Shown here: in pieces, positions 1 to 5,939 of the stretch
Numbering within the stretch: position 1 is the stretch's first letter
How the letters are laid out: each line of letters starts with the position of its first letter
Origin: JBMYRH01 sp049602155
Lineage (GTDB): Bacteria > Myxococcota_A > UBA9042 > PHBI01 > JBMYRH01
DNA length: 6,208 nt
Assembly: GCA_049602155.1 (NCBI GenBank)
Contig: JBMYRH010000062.1
Location: 1 to 6,208, forward strand
Reading direction: 5' to 3'
The notes under the pieces: generated by a model
The model's input: only the letters and a program-made list of their open reading frames with translations
Told to the model about the DNA's origin: nothing
Database searches by the model: none
Made by a program: the position numbers and the translations under genes

Positions 1-1986
1 GACGGCTGCTCGAACGAGATCACCCCAGGCGCCCCCTGTGACGATAATGACCCGACCACGCGCGACGACGCGTGCAACGTCGAGGGCCAATGTGGGGGCT
101 TCCCCATCGTCTGTGACGAGGGCCCGTGTGTGCTAGACGCCGCGCCCAATGGCACCGACTGCGACCTGACCTATAAGCCTCAGGGCGCCTACTGCGACGA
201 CGAGGACCCGCAGACCAAAGACGACCTCTGCGACGGCGCCGATGGCTGTAAAGGCTCGCCCTATAGCTGCGAGCTCGCTCCTTGTGAGATCACCTCGACC
301 CCCAACGGTGTCGGCTGTGACGTCGCGTACTGGGCCGCTGAGACGGCCTGTGATGACGCGGACCCCACCACAAAAGATGACCTCTGTGACGGGCAAGGCG
401 GGTGCATCGGGACGCCATACGCCTGTGAACCGACTCAATGTCAGGCCGAGAGCGCGCCCAACGGCACAGGCTGCGACGTCACTGACAAGCTTGAGGGCAC
501 CGCCTGTGATGACCAAGACCCAGGGACCAAGGCCGACCAATGTGATGGCCAAGGGGCGTGCACCGGCACGCCGTACACCTGTGAACCCGGCCCCTGCGTC
601 GACTCCGCGGCGCCCAACGGCGCGGGCTGTGACCTGGTGTTTACCGCCGAGGGCACAGGTTGTGATGATGCAGATCTCAGCACCAAAGACGACCAATGCG
701 ATGGCCAAGGGGCGTGCCTAGGGACGGCGTTCACGTGTCAGCCCACGCAGTGCGAAGGCTCGAGCGTCGCCGACGGTCAAGGGTGTGCGGTCGAGTACTG
801 GGCTGAGGGCACCGAGTGCGATGACGATGACCTCACCACCAAAGACGACCAGTGTGACGGCGAGGGCGGTTGTGTCGGCACCGTGATCGAGTGCGAGCCC
901 ACCCAATGTCAGGTCTCGAGCGAGCCTGACGGTGAGGGCTGCGTGGTCATCGATAAGATGGCGGGCATCGCGTGTCACGATGGCGACGTGACGACCAAGA
1001 GCGACGCCTGTGACGGACAAGGCGGGTGCGTGGGCACGCCGTATACCTGTGAGCCGACGCAGTGCGAGGCAACGTCCACCCCCAATGGCTCAGGCTGTGA
1101 CGTCGACTACTGGGCCGATGGCAAAGACTGTGACGACCAGGACCCCGGGACCACAGACGACCAATGCGACGGGCAAGGCGGGTGCATGGGCACGCCATAC
1201 ACCTGCCCAGTCGGCCTGTGTGAGCTCACCTCAACGCCCAATGGTCAGGGCTGCGACGTGAGCTACGCGCTCGAGGGCGCCGCCTGTGATGACCAAGACT
1301 CCGGCACCCTCGGCGATCAATGTGACGGACAAGGCGGCTGTGAGGGCACGCCTTATACCTGCCCGGTCGGGCAATGTGATGTAAGCGCCGCCCCCAACGG
1401 CACGGACTGCGACACCTCGCATAAGGCGAGCGGCGTGGCCTGTGACGACTCAGACCCCGAGACCAAAGACGACCAATGTGATGGCAACGGCGAATGCGTG
1501 GGCACGCCTTATGGGTGTGTCCCGAGCCAATGCGAGGCCTCAAGCGAGCCTGACGGCGACAACTGCCTCGTGACCTACGCCTCGGTCGAGGCCGGGTGTG
1601 ATGACTCCGACCCGACGACCCTCGACGACCACTGTGATGGTGCGGGCGGATGCGTGGGGACGCCCTACGGTTGTACGCCAAGCCAGTGCGAGTCGACGTC
1701 GACCCCCAACGGCGAAGACTGCACCGTGGAGTACGCCGCGGCCGCGACGCCCTGTGACGATGAGGACCCTAGCACCAAGGACGACCAATGTGATGGCTTT
1801 GGCCTCTGTGGCGGTGAGGGCTACACATGCCCTGTCGGGGTCTGTCAGCTCTCCTCAAGCCCCAACGGTGTGGACTGTACGCCCGTCTACGCGGGGACAG
1901 ACGTCGCGTGTAACGACGATGACGCCGCGACCGTCGATGACCACTGCGACGGACAGGGCGGCTGTGTTGGTGTCGATCCCGTCTGC
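1..1986 (+). repeat. Tandem array of 156-bp units encoding a 52-residue six-cysteine repeat (13 units visible)
   Basis: Complete units begin at 130, 286, 442, 598, 754, 910, 1066, 1222, 1378, 1534, 1690 and 1846, exactly 156 bp apart, with one more partial unit at 1-129. The last unit is cut after its fifth cysteine (1984-1986), where the CGDG modules begin. Within each unit cysteines sit at residues 11, 22, 34, 40, 47 and 52. The conserved core reads CDD.DP.TKDDQCDGQGGC followed by GTPY.C. The leftmost unit has one residue fewer between its first two visible cysteines. The Asp-rich stretch after the second cysteine could bind calcium, and six cysteines per unit suggests three disulfides; both are inferences. 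The residue 12-21 loop varies strongly between units. The array probably forms a stiff stalk or a row of binding modules. The array continues beyond the left edge. Confidence 0.93.
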
Positions 1987-4900
1987 GGAGACGGCGACAC
2001 AGAGGGCCTTGAGGCCTGCGATGATGGCGACACAGAGGTGGCCACATGTGCCTATGGCGAGGCGTCATGCCTGGTCTGTAGCGAGACCTGCACGCTGATT
2101 GAGGGCGAGATCTTGGGCTATTGTGGCGACGACATTATCCAAGGTGCGTACGGCGAGGCGTGTGACGATGGCGGCGTCGAGACTGGCGACGGATGTGACG
2201 CTGAGTGCGCTTATGAGCCTGGAGTCGAGCAATGCCAGAGCCTCCACTTTGATGGGGTCGACGACTACGCGGTGATGGACTCACCAGGTGATGCGGCGTT
2301 CACGTCGGTGACCGCGGCGGTGTGGATCTACCCGACCGCCGCGCCAGGCGGCGCGCCCCAGTCCATCCTGGTCAAGCACTCCGCTCAGTGGGGTGGCCAT
2401 AACGCCTACTCGCTTGAGCTCCAGGGGGACGGCACGGTCAAGGCGCGGCTCCAGACCGCTGATTGTGGTGGCCCGGCCTGCGACGCCGACCCGGACGTGA
2501 ACTTCCTCGAGCTCTACGCGCCGAGCGGCACCGTGGCGACAGAGACCTGGAGCCATCTGGCGCTGACCTTTGATGAGGCCTCCCTCTCAGGCGTCCTCTA
2601 CGTCAACGGCCAAGCCTTGGCGTCGGGTGTGGAGCCTTCAGGGCTCTTCTACACCGACCCTGACGCGCCGCTTCACCTGGGCGGCAACTACGTCGATGGG
2701 GCCTTGAGCTACCCGTTTATGGGGCAGCTCCACGCGGCTCAGATCTTTGACGAGGCGCTCACAAGCGCCGAGGTCCTCGACCTCTTCAAGGCCTCATCCC
2801 TCGCTGAGACTGACGCATCGCTGATGTGGCCAACCCCTGAGCCCATGACCGGCCTGACGCTCATGGGGGCAGACAATGAGGTCTGCAGCCCGGGCTGCGG
2901 CGACGACATGAGGGCGCCTTGGGAGGGCTGTGATGACGGCGGTAATCAGGACGATGATGGCTGCTCGGCCGTGTGCACCGTCGAGCCCTGTGTGGCCGGT
3001 CAGGACCCGACGGGGCTCGGCAACACCTCGGTGCCTGGACAGCCAGCGGGCGTCGATGTCGTCGGTCAGATGGCCTACTTGGCGAGCCAATCTGGGGGGC
3101 TTCAGATCGTCGACGTGTCAGACCCGGGCTCGCCGAGCATCGTCGGGAGCCTCTCGATGAGCGGCAGCCCGCGGAGCGTCCACGTGGTCGGAGAGACGGC
3201 CTACGTCGCGGCCCACAGCGGTGGGCTGCGTATCGTCGACGTCTCCGATCCACAGAACCCCGTCGCCATAGGCCACTACGCCACCCCGATCTACACGGTC
3301 GATGTCCACGTCGTCGGCGACGTGGCCTACCTCGCCGAGTGGGAGCATGGGCTGACCGCCCTCGACGTGTCAGACCCGAGCACGCCAGTGGTGCTTGGCC
3401 ATATCGACGTCGGACCGATCCAAAATGGCGTCTTCGCCGTCGGCACCACGGTCTACACCTCGGATTACTACAACGGCATGCGCGTCTTTGACGCGAGTGA
3501 CCCCTCGGCGCTGAGCCAGATCGGCTTCTATGACAACACCGACGGGCTCTACGAAGACATCCACGTGGTCGATGACGTGGCCTATCTCGCCGACTGGAAT
3601 AACGGCCTGAGGCTCATCGACGTCTCTGAACCACAAACCCCGGTCGAGCACGCTACGCTGAGCATCGACGGGTCCACCACAGACGTGCGGGTCATAGGCA
3701 GCCAGGCGTACGTGACCAGCTGGAGTGGTGGCCTCCATATCGTCGATGTCTCAGACTCAGAGGCCCCCAGCGTCAGCCACCACATCACGACCCAGGGCGA
3801 CGCGCGAGGCGTCGACGTGCTCGGCGGCAAGGTCTACGTCGCTGACAACTCCGCAGGGCTCCACATCACGGACCTGAACCTGCCATGTGAAGCGGGGGAG
3901 GTGTGCATCTTGGGTGACTGCGTCGCCTGCGAACCCGGCGGCGCCCCCGACCCACTCGGTACATCCTGTGAGCCCTGCCCGGAGGGGACCTACGGGCCCG
4001 ACGGGCTGGTGTGCCTGCCCTGTGAGGTCTGCTCACAGGGGCAAGCGCTCATCGGCTGCGGCGTCGATGGCCCAGGTGAGTGCGTCGTCACCTCTTTGGG
4101 CGCTGACTGCGCCGAGGTGCACGCCAATGACCCGAGCTTGCCAAGCGGTCACTACGGCGTCGACCCCGATGGTGAAGGCGGCGACGCGCCCTTTATCGTC
4201 TACTGCGACATGGAGACCGATGGGGGGGGCTGGACGCGCCTCTTTGTGGCCGAGACGGGCAACTACAACGCCACCAATATCGACTACACCGTGACGTCAA
4301 TGGCGCTGCGGCAGGCCGCTGACGAGGCGATGATCGCCTACGTCGACGCCGAGGACGTGGTCATCGACAGCCAAGCGCGCTTCCCGATGCCAGAGGCCTG
4401 GGTGGTGAAGTCGCCGATGCAGTACTCGGCTGAAGATCTGGCGGTTCAGGCGACCGTCGGTGGCGTGGCCGTCGGGCAGCGCACGCTGCGCTTTGGTACC
4501 TGCGATCATGAGGGGCCGTGCTGTGGCGGCTGGGGGAGCTGCAGCTCGAGCTGGCTCCACGGGCGCGTCTGCCTCTGCGACACGACCGCGCCCTACTGGG
4601 GTTTTTGGGCAGGGCCTAACGCCAGCTATCAAGACGCCTGCGGCACCAGCGAGGTCAACGTCGGCGGAGGCTCTTGTTCAGAGAGCCGGCGCTTCAGCAT
4701 CTTGGTGCGCAGGAGCGTCTGCGGGAACGGGATCATCGAGCAGGGCGAGGGCTGTGAGAGCGATACCGGTGGCCTGGGCTGCGACCCCGAGACCTGCCAG
4801 CTCGTCACCCCGGCGGGCTGCCAAGCCTACGCCAACGGCAATCAGGGCTATTACATCTGCAAGGACGAGCTCAAGAACTGGGGCCAAACGCGCGCGAGGT

Positions 4901-5862
4901 GCGAGAGCTATAACGCCAAGATGCTGTCGATCGATGACGCAGCCGAGAGAGACTGGATCTACACGCAGACGAGCCCCACGGTCCACGGCTACTGGAGTGA
5001 TGGCACCGACGAGAACCACGAGGGCACCTGGAAAACAGGCGAAGGCGCCAACCTGAGCTACCTCCCCTGGTGCGCATCGGAGCCCAACAGCGGGACGATC
5101 GAGAATTGCCTACAGATGTATTGGAGTGGTCAGAACTGCTCCAATGACTCGGCGTGCCATAATGGTCACCACGCCGCCTGTGAATTCACGCTCTCGGCCT
5201 GTGACCCCTCAGAGGGGCCGTGTGACGACCCTGCCCCCCCGAGCACCTGTGACGAGGTTCAATCGCCATGTGGCACCGACAGCGACTGCTGCTCAGGCCA
5301 CTGCTACGCAGACGCAGATCAGGACGGCGCGCGAGACTCAAGCGGAGCCACCCACTGTCAGCCCGAGGCCTCTATCGGAGACGATTGCTGCGCGACCGAT
5401 GATGAGGCCTACCCCGGCCAAGCGGCGTTCTTCACCGAACAGAACGCCTGCGGTGATTACGACTACGACTGCTCGGGTGATGTCACCTATAGCGACGGCG
5501 TGATGACCGGCGAGATGTTCCACAACGGCTCGAGCTATGTCGGCGGGGTGATCCGTGACCTCGGCGCGACATGCAACCTAGGCATGCAGATCACCGCCGG
5601 CCTCGGCTCCTGCGGCGCCTACACCTGTGACGGCGACGCGGTCACCCCTGAGGACTGCGGGACACAAGGCCAGGGTGGCGCTGGCGGCGGCTGGACCTGC
5701 CGCACAGGCTGCAAGGCCGCGAGCGACGACGTCGGAGAGGTCGGGGGCGCCATTCAATGCTGGAGCTGGGAGCCCGACGAAGAGGGCCCAGGTGGCATGT
5801 GCACGCCCATGACCTGCAACCAAAACCTCACGACGAGCTTTAAGACCCTCCGTTGTCGATGA
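1..5862 (+). CDS. Giant mosaic cysteine-rich extracellular adhesin/lectin-like protein (5'-truncated by window edge)
   Basis: The frame is open from base 1 to the TGA at 5860-5862, giving 1953 visible residues. The GTG at 130 lies inside a repeat unit and is not the real start, because the 43 codons before it continue the same cysteine pattern. The true start and any signal peptide are upstream of the window. Visible order: 52-residue six-cysteine repeats (residues 1-662), two CGDG modules, LamG-like domain (about 748-931), CGDG module, seven LVIVD repeats (about 1005-1294), TNFR/EGF-like linker, fibrinogen-like GGGWT domain (about 1370-1572), CGDG module, C-type lectin domain (about 1607-1729), and a Cys/Asp-rich tail ending in LRCR. 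These families mostly bind carbohydrates or proteins outside the cell, and the many cysteines imply disulfides formed in an oxidising compartment. No catalytic domain is recognisable. I infer a surface or secreted recognition/adhesion protein; its ligand and secretion route cannot be read from the sequence. The C-terminus has no transmembrane helix or recognisable sorting tail. Confidence 0.93.
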   Translation, partial: DGCSNEITPGAPCDDNDPTTRDDACNVEGQCGGFPIVCDEGPCVLDAAPNGTDCDLTYKPQGAYCDDEDPQTKDDLCDGADGCKGSPYSCELAPCEITSTPNGVGCDVAYWAAETACDDADPTTKDDLCDGQGGCIGTPYACEPTQCQAESAPNGTGCDVTDKLEGTACDDQDPGTKADQCDGQGACTGTPYTCEPGPCVDSAAPNGAGCDLVFTAEGTGCDDADLSTKDDQCDGQGACLGTAFTCQPTQCEGSSVADGQGCAVEYWAEGTECDDDDLTTKDDQCDGEGGCVGTVIECEPTQCQVSSEPDGEGCVVIDKMAGIACHDGDVTTKSDACDGQGGCVGTPYTCEPTQCEATSTPNGSGCDVDYWADGKDCDDQDPGTTDDQCDGQGGCMGTPYTCPVGLCELTSTPNGQGCDVSYALEGAACDDQDSGTLGDQCDGQGGCEGTPYTCPVGQCDVSAAPNGTDCDTSHKASGVACDDSDPETKDDQCDGNGECVGTPYGCVPSQCEASSEPDGDNCLVTYASVEAGCDDSDPTTLDDHCDGAGGCVGTPYGCTPSQCESTSTPNGEDCTVEYAAAATPCDDEDPSTKDDQCDGFGLCGGEGYTCPVGVCQLSSSPNGVDCTPVYAGTDVACNDDDAATVDDHCDGQGGCVGVDPVCGDGDTEGLEACDDGDTEVATCAYGEASCLVCSETCTLIEGEILGYCGDDIIQGAYGEACDDGGVETGDGCDAECAYEPGVEQCQSLHFDGVDDYAVMDSPGDAAFTSVTAAVWIYPTAAPGGAPQSILVKHSAQWGGHNAYSLELQGDGTVKARLQTADCGGPACDADPDVNFLELYAPSGTVATETWSHLALTFDEASLSGVLYVNGQALASGVEPSGLFYTDPDAPLHLGGNYVDGALSYPFMGQLHAAQIFDEALTSAEVLDLFKASSLAETDASLMWPTPEPMTGLTLMGADNEVCSPGCGDDMRAPWEGCDDGGNQDDDGCSAVCTVEPCVAGQDPTGLGNTSVPGQPAGVDVVGQMAYLASQSGGLQIVDVSDPGSPSIVGSLSMSGSPRSVHVVGETAYVAAHSGGLRIVDVSDPQNPVAIGHYATPIYTVDVHVVGDVAYLAEWEHGLTALDVSDPSTPVVLGHIDVGPIQNGVFAVGTTVYTSDYYNGMRVFDASDPSALSQIGFYDNTDGLYEDIHVVDDVAYLADWNNGLRLIDVSEPQTPVEHATLSIDGSTTDVRVIGSQAYVTSWSGGLHIVDVSDSEAPSVSHHITTQGDARGVDVLGGKVYVADNSAGLHITDLNLPCEAGEVCILGDCVACEPGGAPDPLGTSCEPCPEGTYGPDGLVCLPCEVCSQGQALIGCGVDGPGECVVTSLGADCAEVHANDPSLPSGHYGVDPDGEGGDAPFIVYCDMETDGGGWTRLFVAETGNYNATNIDYTVTSMALRQAADEAMIAYVDAEDVVIDSQARFPMPEAWVVKSPMQYSAEDLAVQATVGGVAVGQRTLRFGTCDHEGPCCGGWGSCSSSWLHGRVCLCDTTAPYWGFWAGPNASYQDACGTSEVNVGGGSCSESRRFSILVRRSVCGNGIIEQGEGCESDTGGLGCDPETCQLVTPAGCQAYANGNQGYYICKDELKNWGQTRARCESYNAKMLSIDDAAERDWIYTQTSPTVHGYWSDGTDENHEGTWKTGEGANLSYLPWCASEPNSGTIENCLQMYWSGQNCSNDSACHNGHHAACEFTLSACDPSEGPCDDPAPPSTCDEVQSPCGTDSDCCSGHCYADADQDGARDSSGATHCQPEASIGDDCCATDDEAYPGQAAFFTEQNACGDYDYDCSGDVTYSDGVMTGEMFHNGSSYVGGVIRDLGATCNLGMQITAGLGSCGAYTCDGDAVTPEDCGTQGQGGAGGGWTCRTGCKAASDDVGEVGGAIQCWSWEPDEEGPGGMCTPMTCNQNLTTSFKTLRCR
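1984..2211 (+). other. Two CGDG...CDDG cysteine-rich modules (DUF4215 / Myxococcus Cys-rich repeat type)
   Basis: The first module (1984-2091) starts CGDGDTEGLEACDDGDTE and continues with four more cysteines. The second (2122-2208) reads YCGDDIIQGAYGEACDDGG, then TGDGCDAEC. The pattern CGDG-x(n)-E-x-CDDG-x(n)-GDGC-x(3)-C is characteristic of the DUF4215/Myxococcus cysteine-rich repeat family, which is common in secreted proteins of myxobacteria. The first copy is the longer variant, with ATCAYG and CLVC segments in place of GDGC. These modules separate the long repeat array from the LamG-like domain and probably act as compact disulfide-bonded spacers, perhaps with bound calcium. Their individual function is unknown. 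Confidence 0.8.
2242..2793 (+). other. LamG / concanavalin A-like lectin domain
   Basis: About 184 residues with the usual landmarks of bacterial LamG (laminin_G_3-like) jelly-roll domains: LHFDGVDDYAV at the start, an AAVWIYP strand, then TWSHLALTFD and LYVNGQ in the second half. It ends with LHLGGNYV, PFMGQLHAAQIFDEALTSAE and VLDLF. Members of this fold commonly bind glycans or extracellular proteins and occur as accessory modules in secreted proteins. An extra Cys pair (DCGGPACD) sits in a mid-domain loop and could form a local disulfide. No glycosidase catalytic motif is apparent, so a binding role is more likely than hydrolysis. The ligand cannot be predicted. Confidence 0.88.
2896..2976 (+). 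other. CGDG...CDDG cysteine-rich module (third copy)
   Basis: This short module reads CGDDMRAPWEGCDDGGNQ and then DDDGCSAVC, fitting the DUF4215/Myxococcus cysteine-rich repeat pattern with the usual four cysteines. It follows SPG at the end of the LamG segment and leads into the beta-propeller, so it acts as a boundary between two globular domains. The GDGC signature is changed to DDGC. Confidence 0.8.
3013..3882 (+). other. Seven LVIVD repeats, predicted seven-bladed beta-propeller
   Basis: Seven copies of a roughly 42-residue motif follow one another, each with a pattern such as AYLASQSGGLQIVDVSDPGSP. The conserved Tyr codons of successive blades are at 3076, 3202, 3328, 3454, 3583, 3709 and 3835, spaced 126 bp apart except for one 129-bp step. 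The core GL.IVDVSDP.P matches the LVIVD repeat family, found in secreted bacterial and archaeal proteins and predicted to fold as a beta-propeller. Seven blades is a common closed number for this fold. Blade 4 is the most divergent (GMRVFDASDPSAL), and blade 7 ends in HITDLN without the DP turn. Such propellers usually mediate protein or ligand binding. No enzymatic residues are evident. Confidence 0.88.
3886..4107 (+). other. TNFR/EGF-like cysteine-rich linker
   Basis: Between the propeller and the fibrinogen-like domain lie about 74 residues with regularly spaced cysteines: CEAGEVCILGDCVACEPGG, then CEPCPEGTYGPDGLVCLPC, then CEVCSQGQ and CGVDGPGEC. The segment C.PCP.GTYG..G..C.PC resembles ephrin-receptor/TNFR-like (GCC2_GCC3-type) or EGF-like modules. 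It probably serves as a rigid disulfide-bonded spacer. The exact family is uncertain because the pattern is short and generic. Confidence 0.6.
4108..4716 (+). other. Fibrinogen-like domain, bacterial YCDM.TDGGGWT type
   Basis: The domain opens with CAEVHANDPSLPSGHYGVDP, and the diagnostic YCDMETDGGGWT is at 4201-4236. It ends near SCSESRRFSILVRR. The opening C..(h)......SG.Y.(h).P and the GGGWT block are hallmarks of fibrinogen C-terminal-like domains. Bacterial versions occur at or near the ends of large secreted proteins in Myxococcota and related groups. The second half carries a Cys-rich insertion (CDHEGPCCGGWGSC, then VCLCD) that could be held by disulfides. Animal homologues bind glycans or acetylated ligands; the bacterial ligand is unknown. 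A run of eight G (4222-4229) encodes the Gly triplet of GGGWT. Confidence 0.85.
4720..4797 (+). other. CGNG-type cysteine-rich module (fourth copy, degenerate)
   Basis: The module starts CGNGIIEQGEGCESD and ends GLGCDPETC. It keeps the four-cysteine spacing and the G.I.E.GE.C core of the DUF4215/Myxococcus cysteine-rich repeat, but CDDG is replaced by CESD, so the Asp-rich part is weakened. It links the fibrinogen-like domain to the C-type lectin domain. Confidence 0.7.
4819..5187 (+). other. C-type lectin domain with EPN motif
   Basis: About 123 residues show the C-type lectin pattern: YYICKDELKNWGQTRARCES, AKMLSIDDAAERDWI, HEGTWKTGEG, YLPW, EPN (5080-5088), ENC (5101-5109), SND (5140-5148) and a closing ACEF. 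The five polar positions that coordinate the principal calcium and sugar in mannose-binding protein (Glu and Asn of EPN, Glu of E.C, Asn and Asp of WND) all have counterparts: visible residues 1694, 1696, 1701, 1715 and 1716. Only the Trp of WND is changed, to Ser. In animal lectins EPN correlates with mannose/GlcNAc/fucose-type binding and QPD with galactose. A calcium-dependent mannose-type lectin is therefore a reasonable prediction, although bacterial domains with this fold do not always bind sugars. Confidence 0.85.
5188..5859 (+). other. Cys/Asp-rich C-terminal region with putative metal-binding motif
   Basis: About 224 residues follow the lectin domain. PCGTDSDCCSGHCYADADQD and CCATDDEAYPGQAAFF, then GDYDYDCSGDV, resemble the putative metal-binding motif family (PF11617-like) of myxobacterial secreted proteins. 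In that family a D.D.DG loop is followed by CDD...YPGA.E and YDYDCDG. The remainder (CNLGMQITAGLGSCGAYTCD, GGAGGGWTCRTGCK, AIQCWSW) is cysteine-rich and not recognised as a named domain. The protein ends TLRCR with no hydrophobic helix, so neither a MYXO-CTERM-type tail nor a type IX secretion tail is apparent. Confidence 0.6.
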
Positions 5863-5939
5863 GGACACCTCAAAAGACCGCGACCACGCTGAGAGACCTA
5901 AAACGATGCTCCGGACCAACCATCACATTGAGACCCATC
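5863..5939 (+). other. Short intergenic spacer between the two genes
   Basis: These 77 bp separate the adhesin stop from the preferred start of the lipoprotein gene. I see no strong inverted repeat followed by a T-run, so there is no support for a terminator and co-transcription is plausible. No convincing -35/-10 pair is visible either. The spacer has no stop codon in the frame of the downstream gene, so translation from the ATG at 5859 (overlapping the upstream TGA as ATGA) is formally possible. Shine-Dalgarno-like sequence before 5940 is weak, only GAG at 5930-5932. Confidence 0.5.

Noticed and set aside
130..132. GTG as the start codon of the large gene
   Set aside because: It encodes Val in the middle of the repeat array. 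The frame is open to base 1 and codons 1-43 continue the repeat with matching cysteines, so the gene starts upstream of the window.
133..708. Long antisense open frame on the minus strand (and similar ones across 718-5523)
   Set aside because: These are shadows of a GC-rich, repeat-containing sense gene. Their translations mirror the sense repeat, show no domain and have no ribosome binding or regulatory context.
1..1986. CRISPR array
   Set aside because: The repeats are 156 bp, in frame, contiguous and coding, with no unique spacers between short identical repeats.
2242..2793. Glycoside hydrolase activity for the concanavalin-like domain
   Set aside because: The strands and end motifs fit LamG, but no ExDxxE-type catalytic motif of the related glucanases was seen, so only binding is supported.
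5863..5939. Rho-independent terminator or promoter in the intergenic spacer
   Set aside because: Only a trivial 6-bp palindrome (TCCGGA, 5910-5915) is visible, with no T-run and no convincing -35/-10 pair.
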